A DNA stretch of 10,924 bases from Chloroflexota bacterium (lineage in GTDB: Bacteria > Chloroflexota > Dehalococcoidia > SM23-28-2 > RBG-16-64-32). The stretch lies in the NCBI GenBank assembly GCA_022564695.1, contig JADFKX010000056.1:1-10924 (forward strand), read 5' to 3'. A program made the position numbers and the translations under genes. Under the pieces are notes generated by a model, which searched no databases, was not told the origin of the DNA, and saw only the letters and a program-made list of their open reading frames with translations. This document shows positions 1 to 7,055 of the stretch, one piece after another; the stretch's first letter is position 1; every line of letters begins with the position of its first letter.

Positions 1-2
1 CA

Positions 3-779
3 GTACAAGAAACGGAAACCAGAACCGGCCTGAGGATCGCTTACGTCCTCGCCGACGCGGACGTTTGGTCGTCCACCTTCCAGACGGCGCTACAGGCTGA
101 AAACTTCAACGTCTTCCCCTCCCAGGAGCTGCACGATCTGTTCGACCGCGCCCACGACGAAGCGCCCGATCTCCTCGTTCTGGCCAAACAGAACGCGCGG
201 TTCGCCGTGCGCGCCTGCCTCGCCGTGCGTGGGCTACAGGACGTGCCAACCATCGTAGTGATCCCCAGCGAAAGTGACTTCGTGCCGGTGATGGACGCCG
301 GCGCGGACGACGCCGTTACGGCATCAAGTGACGCCGCTGTCTTCACCGCTCGCGTCCGCGCTCTGCTCCGCAGGGCACAACACTGGCAGACCGGCCAGAC
401 CGCCGGCATCATCGCTATAAGAGACCTTCTCATTGACCTCGACAAGTGCGAGGTGGTGCTGAAGGGGCGCCAGGTCCCCCTAACGCCCACTGAGTTCCGC
501 ATCCTGTCCGTCCTGGCAGAGAAGGCAGGCAGGGTGATTGACGCCCGTTCTCTCCTCTCCGCCATCCACGACCATGACTACGATGACCGAGAGGCTCAGA
601 ACCTGGTGAAGGTTCACATTGCTAACCTGCGGCGCAAGCTGGAGGACGGCCGCGACGGCAACCCCTACATCCTCTGCGTCCGCGGCTTCGGCTACTTGCT
701 GGAGCGCCGCTCCCAAAAGCGCCGGGACGACCCGCTCACAGCCTTGCTTGATCTACCCTTCGATCAGGCGAGCGGCTAG
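3..779 (+). CDS. OmpR/PhoB-type winged-helix regulator with degenerate receiver (5' end off window)
   Basis: The frame is open from base 3 and no ATG/GTG precedes the receiver-like start (LRIAYVLADADVW), so the gene probably begins upstream of the window. 258 residues are visible. Residues 10-124 follow the receiver fold, ending in GADDAVTASSDAAVFTARV, which mirrors GADDYVTKPF..ELVARV. The phospho-acceptor Asp is replaced (PDLLVLAKQ, Ala at visible residue 61) and the conserved Lys of the KPF motif is absent. Phosphorylation by a histidine kinase is therefore unlikely. Residues ~137-240 form a complete Trans_reg_C winged helix (LTPTEFRILSVLAEKAGRVI, then VKVHIANLRRKLE and the VRGFGYLLE wing). 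It should be a DNA-binding transcription regulator. No kinase lies beside it. The next genes are a sigma-like factor and a c-di-GMP enzyme on the same strand, 117 bases downstream. The winged-helix class is secure; its targets are unknown. Confidence 0.88.
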   Translation, partial: VQETETRTGLRIAYVLADADVWSSTFQTALQAENFNVFPSQELHDLFDRAHDEAPDLLVLAKQNARFAVRACLAVRGLQDVPTIVVIPSESDFVPVMDAGADDAVTASSDAAVFTARVRALLRRAQHWQTGQTAGIIAIRDLLIDLDKCEVVLKGRQVPLTPTEFRILSVLAEKAGRVIDARSLLSAIHDHDYDDREAQNLVKVHIANLRRKLEDGRDGNPYILCVRGFGYLLERRSQKRRDDPLTALLDLPFDQASG

Positions 780-896
780 CGGCCTTTACCCAATCTGAAC
801 CCCCCCTAAACCGGACCTACACCGTCTCCCTGTCACGGTCTGTCCCGTCTCTGCTAGCCTGAAATTGCAAACAAACCCACAAATTGGGAGGCACTG

Positions 897-1370
897 ATGG
901 GATTCTCGTTCCTGAAGCGTGAGCAGAAGACGGAGCACCTAGGTCCAACTGATATGGGTGGCGCAACCGAACGCTACGAAACCTACTTCCCCCGTATCTT
1001 CGCCTATGTGTACGCCTGCGTTGGGCGCGACAAGGACGCGCAGGAGATCGTAATCCAGGCCTTCCACCGTGCCTTTCAGCGAGCGAGCAGCAACGATGAG
1101 GACCGGTTCCAAACTGTACTCTTTCGCTCTGCACGGCGACTGTGCAGGCCTGTCATCAAGAACCGCAGGCCGAACGACGGCGATTTTCTCGACCCTCGCG
1201 AGCATGAGGTGATGTCACTCGTGTTTGATGCCGGCCTGACCCGGGACCAGATCACCCACGTATTCCACATCAGTGAGACATCCGTCAACTCCCTGCTCAT
1301 GACCGGCCTGCGCAAGCTAAAGGGGCAGACCTCGCTGGCGGCTGTAGCCGCCTACAACCACTTGGCCTGA
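897..1370 (+). CDS. Divergent ECF-like sigma-70 family protein
   Basis: 157 residues. GGGAGG at 886-891 lies 5 bases before the ATG and fixes the start. Residues ~27-92 resemble sigma region 2 (YFPRIFAYVYACVGRDKDAQ, then AFHRAFQRA and LFRSARRLC). Residues ~99-143 resemble region 4, a helix-turn-helix (REHEVMSLVFDAGLTRDQI, ending SVNSLLMTGLRKLKG). ECF factors bind core RNA polymerase through region 2 and the -35 element through region 4. This copy is short for the family (usually ~170-200 residues) and departs from consensus. The AEDLVQE-type core-binding motif reads AQEIVIQ, and the usual Trp in the WL..IARN segment is missing. It may be a specialised or weakened sigma factor, or a sigma-like regulator. 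No anti-sigma gene is adjacent. The c-di-GMP enzyme starts 22 bases after its stop, suggesting co-transcription. Family assignment is fairly sure; activity as a sigma factor is not. Confidence 0.72.
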   Translation: MGFSFLKREQKTEHLGPTDMGGATERYETYFPRIFAYVYACVGRDKDAQEIVIQAFHRAFQRASSNDEDRFQTVLFRSARRLCRPVIKNRRPNDGDFLDPREHEVMSLVFDAGLTRDQITHVFHISETSVNSLLMTGLRKLKGQTSLAAVAAYNHLA

Positions 1371-1392
1371 TCCTCCTCCTGGGAACCGCGCC

Positions 1393-3147
1393 ATGACAAC
1401 GCCGGAGCTTACCGCCGTAACCGCCGCAGGTGGCGCCGCTCTGATATTGCTCCTGCTATTCGCCTTGCTGGCCATCGTAAAGGCCCGCCGCGCGCGCATA
1501 GAGATGCAGGCGAAGATCGACGAATTGGCCTGCCGCGCGGAGCAGCTCCGGCTGCTCAACCGCCTCACCTTCCTTCTAGCCCAGAAGGCGAAGCGTCGCA
1601 GCGTCGTGCGCGCAGCGACCGAGTTCTTCGTCCGATATATGGGCAGCGACCGTGCCGTCTTCTGGCGACCGGACAGTGAAGGCGAGCCGGAGGCACCCTG
1701 GCTCTCATTTCCAAAAGACGGCCGTCCTGGCGCGCCCGCGCTCCTGCCTGAGGCCCATCGCATCATCCTCGCGCGGGCCGCGGGCCGCGGCACTGCGCCC
1801 CTCATCCTTCTCAACGATTCACGTGACCAGCGTCCTCAGCCTCTCAACATAGAGAACGCTCCCACCAAGAGCTTCACGCTATACCTGCCCCTCGGCGGCT
1901 CCCAGCGCGAGGGCGTGCTGGAGATCTGCTCCGGCCCTGAGCCCTGGGGACCGGACCGATGGGAGCTTCTCGCCCAACTGACGTTAGAGATCACCAGCGC
2001 CCTTCAGCGCGCTCGCCGCTACGAAGAGATGCGTGAGCAGGCCGATCTGGATTTCGTCACCGGCCTGTTCAACCATCGCTACATGCAGGTCTGCTTACAG
2101 CGGCTGGTCAGCGCTGAAGCCGCTCGCGAGCGCCCCTTCGCCATACTCCTCATGGACGTAGACAACTTTAAGGCGTTCAACGATACCTACGGCCACTTCG
2201 TCGGCGACCGTGTTCTCCAAATCGTCGCCAACCAGCTCAAACTGATGGCGGACGGAGAGGGTATTGTGGGCCGGTTCGGCGGCGACGAATTCATCGTCGT
2301 CCTCCCCGGTCACTCGAGTGAGGAGGCCGGCGCGTTTGCCCAGGCCTTCCAGGACTGGCTCGCCAGCTATACCTTCAAGGCGCCGACAGGACAGTTGGTG
2401 TCGATCGGCGTCTCCCTGGGGCTCGCCGCCTTTCCTGAGGACGGTCAACGGCGGCAGGAGCTCCTGGCGCTGGCAGACGCCCGCCTCTACCAGAAAAAGC
2501 GCTCCCGCTCACACGCCACAGACGGCGATCGTCGCAGCCAGGAGCGGGGCTCGGAGCTGGGTATCTTCGGCCTTCTGGACGGCCTGTTGACCTCTATCGA
2601 CAGCAAAGACCACTACACCCGCGCTCACTGCGAGAGCACCGCCGAGTACGCTTTAACGCTGGCCCAAGAGATCGGCCTCTCACCCTCCTCTCAGCGGACC
2701 CTCCGCCTCGCCGCGCTTCTCCACGATGTCGGCAAGATCTGCATCCCTGACGATATCCTCCGCAAGCCCGGCCGGCTTACCAGGGAGGAGTTCGCCGTCA
2801 TTAAGCACCACGTCTCCATAGCCGAGAACCTTATCGTGGACATACCCAACGCGGAAGAGGTGAGGAAGATCGCTCGCCACCACCACGAGCACTTTGACGG
2901 CAGCGGCTACCCTGACGGCCTGCGGGGGGAGGAGATCCCCTTCCTGGCGCGCCTGCTGGCCCTTTCTGACGCCTTCTCAGCCATGACCCTCAACCGTCCC
3001 TACCGTAAGAGCCTTCCCCGCAACGAGGCGTATGCGGAGCTACAGCGTGTTGCCGGTGCGCAGCTCGACCCTGGGCTGGTGAAAGCGTTCGGCCGGGTCA
3101 TAGCAGCGTCGGAAGGCGCGACGGCCACGGCGATCGTCCCAATCTAA
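1393..3147 (+). CDS. Membrane-anchored GAF-GGDEF-HD-GYP c-di-GMP cyclase/phosphodiesterase
   Basis: 584 residues. One N-terminal membrane helix (~13-29) is followed by a charged coil and a GAF-like sensory region (~52-205). A GGDEF domain (~215-372) carries the metal-binding DVDNFKAFNDTYGH segment (Asp255, Asp257) and an intact GGDEF at 296-300. The product-inhibition RxxD site is absent: Asp stands where Arg is expected and Gly where Asp is expected. An HD-GYP domain (~390-572) follows, with LLHDVGK (His444, Asp445), the HHHEHF metal-ligand run at 496-501 and DGSGYP at 502-507. By family knowledge GGDEF makes c-di-GMP from two GTP and HD-GYP hydrolyses it. Both active sites look intact, so net activity is presumably set by the sensory part. 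It starts 22 bases after the sigma-like gene with only a weak GGGAA ribosome site. Its stop lies 4 bases from the stop of the convergent hydrolase gene. Confidence 0.93.
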   Translation: MTTPELTAVTAAGGAALILLLLFALLAIVKARRARIEMQAKIDELACRAEQLRLLNRLTFLLAQKAKRRSVVRAATEFFVRYMGSDRAVFWRPDSEGEPEAPWLSFPKDGRPGAPALLPEAHRIILARAAGRGTAPLILLNDSRDQRPQPLNIENAPTKSFTLYLPLGGSQREGVLEICSGPEPWGPDRWELLAQLTLEITSALQRARRYEEMREQADLDFVTGLFNHRYMQVCLQRLVSAEAARERPFAILLMDVDNFKAFNDTYGHFVGDRVLQIVANQLKLMADGEGIVGRFGGDEFIVVLPGHSSEEAGAFAQAFQDWLASYTFKAPTGQLVSIGVSLGLAAFPEDGQRRQELLALADARLYQKKRSRSHATDGDRRSQERGSELGIFGLLDGLLTSIDSKDHYTRAHCESTAEYALTLAQEIGLSPSSQRTLRLAALLHDVGKICIPDDILRKPGRLTREEFAVIKHHVSIAENLIVDIPNAEEVRKIARHHHEHFDGSGYPDGLRGEEIPFLARLLALSDAFSAMTLNRPYRKSLPRNEAYAELQRVAGAQLDPGLVKAFGRVIAASEGATATAIVPI

Positions 3148-3151
3148 GACG

Positions 3152-4033
3152 CTAGCCAGCCAGGTCCGACAGGAAATCCAGCAACAGCCGGTTCACCTCC
3201 TCCGGCTTCTCCTGCTGCGTCCAGTGGCCGCAGTCGCTGATGATCTCTTTACGAAGGCGTGGCAGCCAGCGCTCCATCCCTTCGGCGAACTCCGGACGGA
3301 GGACGGGGTCCTTGTCCGCCAGCACAACGAGGCATGGGCACTCCACAATCCGGTCAGCCAGATCGCTCGTGGTTTCCCAGTTCCGATCGATGTTGCGGTA
3401 GAAGTTGAGAGGGCCGCTCATCCCACCCTTGCGGAACGCGTCCAGGTACACCTGGAACTCCTCCTGCGATAGAAACGCGGGATCGGCAGCACCACCATCG
3501 TAGAAGCGATGGAGAGCGGCCGTAAGGTCGGAGGAGAAACGGGCCTCAGCGCGGCCCGGCTCCTGAAAGAAAAGGATGTACGCAACCCTGTTCCCCATCT
3601 GTTTGAGCACGCTCGTGGGAGGCAGAACCACGGACCGTCCCCGGTAGGGGACGTTGAGGCTGACCACCCGCTCCACCCTCTCCGGATGCATCACCGCCGC
3701 GCTCCAGACCACAAAGCTGCCCCAGTCGTGACCGACGAGCACAGCCTTCTCCAGATTGAGAGCGTCCAGCACACCGATCAGGTCGCCAACGAGGTGCTGG
3801 ATATCGTACTCCTGGAGCGCTTCAGGTTTGTCCGTTTCGCCGTAGCCGCGGAGGTCAAGGGCTATCGGGCGCAGCCCGGCGGCGGCCAGCGCTGGTATCT
3901 GGTGCCGCCAGGAGTACCACAGCTCAGGAAAGCCGTGGCAGAACACAACCGGAAACCCATCCCCCTCCTCCACAAGATGCAGCCGTATTCCGTTGCTCTC
4001 TACCGTGCGGTGGCGCCAGCTCTCCACAGACAT
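3152..4033 (-). CDS. Alpha/beta hydrolase, soluble epoxide-hydrolase type
   Basis: 293 residues from the chosen ATG at 4033. That start is preceded by a strong Shine-Dalgarno (GGGAAGGAGAAC on the minus strand). An in-frame ATG at 4072 would add 13 residues but has no comparable site. The oxyanion-hole motif HGFPE is at 33-37. The nucleophile elbow GHDWG is at 101-105, with Asp103 as nucleophile. Asp rather than Ser points to epoxide hydrolases and haloalkane dehalogenases. The cap shows two tyrosines in the contexts expected of epoxide hydrolases (Y152 in AYILFFQEPG, Y212 in LNFYRNIDRNW), which activate the epoxide oxygen. The triad is completed by Asp242 (ADKDPV) and His270 (CGHWTQQEKP). There is no signal peptide, so it should be cytosolic. 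It would hydrolyse epoxides to vicinal diols; the substrate cannot be read. The lid tyrosines argue against a dehalogenase. It is probably transcribed separately from the cupredoxin gene, because a terminator intervenes. Confidence 0.92.
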   Translation of the reverse strand: MSVESWRHRTVESNGIRLHLVEEGDGFPVVFCHGFPELWYSWRHQIPALAAAGLRPIALDLRGYGETDKPEALQEYDIQHLVGDLIGVLDALNLEKAVLVGHDWGSFVVWSAAVMHPERVERVVSLNVPYRGRSVVLPPTSVLKQMGNRVAYILFFQEPGRAEARFSSDLTAALHRFYDGGAADPAFLSQEEFQVYLDAFRKGGMSGPLNFYRNIDRNWETTSDLADRIVECPCLVVLADKDPVLRPEFAEGMERWLPRLRKEIISDCGHWTQQEKPEEVNRLLLDFLSDLAG

Positions 4034-4109
4034 GTTCTCCTTCCCTCTCTTCGGCGACAGGATAGCGCACAACTCAACTTGTGGCGAGCCGCCACCCGTG
4101 GACGAAAAG

Positions 4110-4145
4110 AGCGGGTAGGGGCATCTCTCGATGCCCCTACCCGCT
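4110..4145 (-). terminator. Strong intrinsic terminator / 15-bp hairpin after the cupredoxin gene
   Basis: Two perfect 15-base arms (4110-4124 and 4131-4145, AGCGGGTAGGGGCAT and its complement) flank a 6-base loop. On the minus strand the hairpin is followed by CTTTTC and lies 18 bases after the cupredoxin stop, as expected for a Rho-independent terminator. The GTAGGGGC...GCCCCTAC core resembles dispersed hairpin repeats seen in some Chloroflexota genomes; this second reading is from general recollection and is not shown by the window. Confidence 0.82.
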
Positions 4146-4163
4146 AACTGCCAAGGAAGCTAC

Positions 4164-4787
4164 TTACTCTTCGATGATGATCGTGCCCACCATCCCGACT
4201 TCCCTGTGTCCCGGGACCGAGCAGTAGAAGACGTACTCGCCGGGCTCAGTCGCCTCGAAGACCAACTCGCCGTGCTCACCGCCTTCGGCCGCGATGTGGA
4301 GCGGCTGGAGGCTTACCGACGCCTCGGAGTCCATATCCTGGTCGTCGTCATCGTGGGACGCCACCGCGTCTCCGTCTTCACCATCCGGAGCCGCCGCTAC
4401 CACATTGTGGTCACCGTGCGCGGCCCCGCTCGCCTCCAAGATGATGAACTCAGCCTCATCTGTGGTGTAGTCATGTAGAACCGGATCAAGGTTCTCCAGA
4501 CGCAGCCGCACCGTCTGCCCCACCTTGATGGTGATAGATTCTGGAACGAATTTGAAATCCTCAGTGCGCATTGTGATGACCAACTCGTCGCCGCTATCCA
4601 CGATCCCACCATCGCTATGGCCTACGGCACCGTCGCTCCCACTCGAGGAGCCACCACAGGCCGAGATCAAGGCGACCAGGGCCAGGGCCAACAGCGCCAC
4701 CCCGCTTACCTTCACCATCCTTGCTATCGCGTTTCTCATACCTCTCACCTCTTTCATTGCATTCTTCCTGTCTCCATTGTTTCCCAA
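4164..4787 (-). CDS. Lipoprotein cupredoxin (blue copper protein) with His/Asp-rich insert
   Basis: 207 residues from a TTG start at 4787, which has a textbook ribosome site (AAAGGAGG, 6-base spacing). In-frame ATGs at residues 11 and 17 are alternatives with weaker sites. A basic start and hydrophobic helix end in a lipobox (VALISACGG, lipidated Cys44), so the mature protein should sit on the outer face of the cytoplasmic membrane. The cupredoxin domain (~67-207) has the type-1 copper ligands: His105 (VLHDY), Cys189 and His194 (YCSVPGH), and Met199 (VGM). It probably carries electrons or handles copper outside the cell. Between the first His ligand and the C-terminal ligand loop sits an insert (~111-172) rich in His and Asp, including HGDH and SHDDDDQDMD, plausibly a second metal-binding surface. 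It is transcribed divergently from the NarL-type regulator. No partner oxidase is in the window, so its redox partner is unknown. Confidence 0.9.
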   Translation of the reverse strand: MGNNGDRKNAMKEVRGMRNAIARMVKVSGVALLALALVALISACGGSSSGSDGAVGHSDGGIVDSGDELVITMRTEDFKFVPESITIKVGQTVRLRLENLDPVLHDYTTDEAEFIILEASGAAHGDHNVVAAAPDGEDGDAVASHDDDDQDMDSEASVSLQPLHIAAEGGEHGELVFEATEPGEYVFYCSVPGHREVGMVGTIIIEE

Positions 4788-4825
4788 TTTGTTCCTCCTT
4801 TGATCCAGGCGATGGCGTAGTGGGA

Positions 4826-4843
4826 CTAAGCAAAATTGCTTAG
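4826..4843. promoter_or_regulatory. Perfect palindrome, candidate operator between divergent genes
   Basis: Arms CTAAGCAA (4826-4833) and TTGCTTAG (4836-4843) are separated by AA. The dyad lies about 40 bases upstream of the cupredoxin start and about 48 bases upstream of the presumed transcription start of the NarL-type gene, a usual place for an activator or repressor site. It has no T-tract and lies outside genes, so it is not a terminator. NarL/LuxR-family regulators bind short dyads, so autoregulation by the adjacent gene is a reasonable guess but unproven. Confidence 0.5.
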
Positions 4844-4870
4844 AGGCGGTCGCCCAAGGAAGGAGGCTGA

Positions 4871-4876
4871 TAGAAT
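4871..4876 (+). promoter_or_regulatory. Putative -10 element (TAGAAT) of the NarL/histidine kinase operon
   Basis: TAGAAT matches TATAAT at five of six positions and also occurs as the -10 of another promoter in this window (9289-9294). No good -35 is seen 16-18 bases upstream, fitting an activator-dependent promoter. Initiation about 7 bases downstream would fall at 4883, exactly where an in-frame GTG stands, so a leaderless or very short-leader transcript is possible. Confidence 0.35.
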
Positions 4877-4894
4877 TAGGCTGTGGGATTGGAT

Positions 4895-5557
4895 ATGGGC
4901 AAACCCATTAGGATCGTCATCGCCGATGACCACGCCCTGGTGCGCGAGGGGACGCGGCAGATCCTGGAGGACCATCCGGGCCTTGTCGTGGCGGGGGAGG
5001 CGCAGGACGGCGAGGAGGCGGTTGCGATGGTTTCGCGCCTGCAGCCGGATGTGGTGCTGATGGACATTTCTATGCCCAAGATGAACGGGATCGATGCCAC
5101 CCGCATCATAAAGAAAGAATCACCGGCCACCAGCGTCCTCATCCTAACCGCCTACGACGATGATCAGTACATCTTCGCTCTTCTGGACGCCGGCGCGGCG
5201 GGTTACCTGCTAAAGAACGTGCGAGGCGAGGAGCTGGCGCAGGCGGTGCGGGCGGTGGCCGAGGGCGAATCCGTGCTCCACCCAGCCATCGCCGCCAAGG
5301 TGTTCAAGCGCTACACCAGGTCCGACCAGGCCGTTGACGAGCAAATAGAGCCCCTCACAAACCGTGAGTCGGAGGTGCTGGCGATAGCGGCGCGGGGGCT
5401 CAGCAACAAGATGATCGCTCGCGAGCTCAGCCTGAGCGATCGCACGGTGCAGGTGCACCTCAGCAACATCTTCGGCAAGCTGGGCGTGGCCTCCCGCACG
5501 GAGGCCGTGATCACCGCCCTCCGGCGCGGCCTTCTGAAGCTAGAGGAGCTTTCGTGA
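4895..5557 (+). CDS. NarL/FixJ-family response regulator
   Basis: 220 residues from the ATG at 4895. An in-frame GTG at 4883 adds four residues (MGLD) and may be used if the mRNA is leaderless; the AGGAGG at 4861-4866 is too far from either start to help. The receiver domain (~5-122) is complete: acidic pair Asp11/Asp12 (IADDH), phospho-acceptor Asp57 (VVLMDISMP), Thr85 (LILTAY) and Lys107 (GYLLKN). The LuxR-type helix-turn-helix (~148-214) reads LTNRESEVLAIAARGLSNKM, then TVQVHLSNIFGKLGV. Phosphorylated by the kinase encoded directly downstream (the stop overlaps that gene's start), it should dimerise and bind DNA. Divergence from the cupredoxin gene and the palindrome between them make that intergenic region a likely target. 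This is inferred from position only. Confidence 0.93.
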   Translation: MGKPIRIVIADDHALVREGTRQILEDHPGLVVAGEAQDGEEAVAMVSRLQPDVVLMDISMPKMNGIDATRIIKKESPATSVLILTAYDDDQYIFALLDAGAAGYLLKNVRGEELAQAVRAVAEGESVLHPAIAAKVFKRYTRSDQAVDEQIEPLTNRESEVLAIAARGLSNKMIARELSLSDRTVQVHLSNIFGKLGVASRTEAVITALRRGLLKLEELS

Positions 5558-7032
5558 TGGACACCCCGTCTCCCGCGGCCGCCCAGGAGTGGCCCTGGCG
5601 CCAGGGGCCATCGGCAGTGCTGGCCAGCATCCGCCGCCGCTGGTATGAAGCCCGCTTCTGGCTCATCCAGGCGATGATCCTGACGGTCACCGTCGTCCAC
5701 TATACGGCGGAAGCTTTCTCCGTCGGTGACTCCATCTCCACCGTCCATCACATCCCGGTGATCCTCTACCTGCTCCCCGTGGTCTACGCCAGCCTTCACT
5801 ACGGCTGGGAAGGCGGCGTGCTGACGGCGCTGTGGGCCGGCCTGCTGACCGTTCCCAGCATGGCGATATCGCATAGGTCAGACTACCACTGGGCGGGAGA
5901 GCTGGGCCAGGTAGCCATCACCCTATTGGTGGGCGCGGTGCTGGCCTGGCGAGTCAAGCTGGAGGCGGAGCAGCGGCAGCGGGCGGAACGCACTAGCGTG
6001 GAACTGGCCATCTCCGAGGAGAAATACCGCAGCATCTTCGAGTATGCGGGGGACGCCATCCTGGTGTTTGACGCCAACCGCCGGATCACGGCCGCTAACA
6101 AGGCAGCGGCCCTGATGTGCGGCTATTCCCCCGCAACACTGAAGGGGACGCCGGTGGAGACGCTATTCGGCCCCGAGGGGGGCAGACGCCTGGTTGACAC
6201 CTCCCAGCAGGAACCCCAGGAGCGCCTGCGCCTGGGGCTAACCAGGAAGAACGGCTCCACGGTATTGGTGGACGCCGCCCGCACCGCCCTGGGCGGCGAT
6301 GGCGAGGAGTCCGCAATGCAGACGATCCTGCGCGACGTCACGGAGCAGGAGCGCCGTCACGAGGAGATGCGCACCTACGTCCGTGAGGTGACGCGGGCTC
6401 AGGAGGAGGAACGCACCCGCATCGCCCGCGAGCTGCACGACGATACCGCCCAATCGCTGGTTCTCCTCTGTCGCGGTCTGGACGCCATCTCCCAAGAAGG
6501 CGGTCCAAGCGAGAAGCTGGATGAGATGCGCAATGCGGCGGATTCCGTCTTAGAGAACGTGCGGCGGTTCAGTCGCGACCTTCGCCCCTCAATCCTGGAT
6601 GACCTTGGGCTACTGCCCGCCATCGAATGGGTAGCCGCAGAGATGACGCAGAGAGGCGCAGCCAACGCCGCAGTCAAAGTGGAAGGGAGCCCTCGGCGGT
6701 TGCCGGCCGAATCGGAGCTGGTACTGTTCAGGATCGCCCAGGAGGCGCTGCGTAACGTGGAGAAGCACGCCGGGCCCTGCTCCGCCAGCGTTGAGGTCAA
6801 CTTCGGCCCGGATGACGTGACGCTCTCCATCACCGATAACGGCCTTGGATTTGACCTCCCAGAGATAGACGGCCGGCTGGCCCGGCTGGGAAAGCTCGGC
6901 CTTCTGGGCATGCAGGAGCGGGCTCAGCTACTGGGGGCTGAGTTCAGCATCGAATCACGCGCCGGCCAGGGAACGACCGTGCGGGTATGGCTTCCCACAG
7001 ACAGTGAGAAGCATCCTAGCGAAGCGGGGTAG
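5554..7032 (+). CDS. Membrane PAS sensor histidine kinase (HisKA_3 / NarX-DesK type)
   Basis: 492 residues from GTG 5554; the next codon is ATG (5557) and either may serve. GAGGAG at 5543-5548 provides the ribosome site, and the gene overlaps the response regulator by 4 bases, so the two are translationally coupled. Residues ~34-132 hold about four hydrophobic segments with little outside the membrane, suggesting an intramembrane or membrane-proximal sensor. A PAS domain follows (~154-265, EEKYRSIFEYAGDAILVFDA). The HisKA_3 dimerisation helix has the phospho-acceptor His295 in RTRIARELHDDTAQSL. The ATPase domain has the N-box (RIAQEALRNVEKHA, Asn401), the G1 box DNGLGF (428-433) and a G2-like GLLGMQERA. 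All catalytic motifs look intact, so it should autophosphorylate and pass phosphate to Asp57 of its neighbour. The signal is unknown. A bound cofactor cannot be read; no obvious heme or Cys sensor motif is seen. Confidence 0.93.
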   Translation: MMDTPSPAAAQEWPWRQGPSAVLASIRRRWYEARFWLIQAMILTVTVVHYTAEAFSVGDSISTVHHIPVILYLLPVVYASLHYGWEGGVLTALWAGLLTVPSMAISHRSDYHWAGELGQVAITLLVGAVLAWRVKLEAEQRQRAERTSVELAISEEKYRSIFEYAGDAILVFDANRRITAANKAAALMCGYSPATLKGTPVETLFGPEGGRRLVDTSQQEPQERLRLGLTRKNGSTVLVDAARTALGGDGEESAMQTILRDVTEQERRHEEMRTYVREVTRAQEEERTRIARELHDDTAQSLVLLCRGLDAISQEGGPSEKLDEMRNAADSVLENVRRFSRDLRPSILDDLGLLPAIEWVAAEMTQRGAANAAVKVEGSPRRLPAESELVLFRIAQEALRNVEKHAGPCSASVEVNFGPDDVTLSITDNGLGFDLPEIDGRLARLGKLGLLGMQERAQLLGAEFSIESRAGQGTTVRVWLPTDSEKHPSEAG

Positions 7033-7055
7033 GCCCCGAGCAACGGCAGGCCTAC
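7029..7055. repeat. Inverted repeat spanning two convergent stop codons
   Basis: GTAGGCC (7029-7035) and GGCCTAC (7049-7055) flank 13 bases. Each arm contains the TAG stop of one of the two convergent genes (kinase on plus, cyclase on minus). It could act as a weak two-way transcription or decay barrier. There is no T-tract on either strand, so it is not called a terminator. Confidence 0.3.

Noticed and set aside
41..565. Long minus-strand open frame opposite the first regulator
   Set aside because: It is the antisense shadow of a clear winged-helix gene, is Ser/Arg-rich and has no ribosome site or domain.
830..860. CTGTCA...TAGCCT as a promoter for the sigma-like gene
   Set aside because: The spacer is 19 bases and both boxes match only partly, so it is no better than chance in this sequence.
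3509..4147. Plus-strand open frame opposite the epoxide-hydrolase gene
   Set aside because: The minus-strand protein has every catalytic motif of its family; this frame is low-complexity and runs through the terminator hairpin.
6399..6911. Minus-strand open frame within the histidine kinase
   Set aside because: It lies opposite the intact HisKA_3/ATPase domains; its Ser/Arg-rich composition is typical of GC-rich antisense frames.
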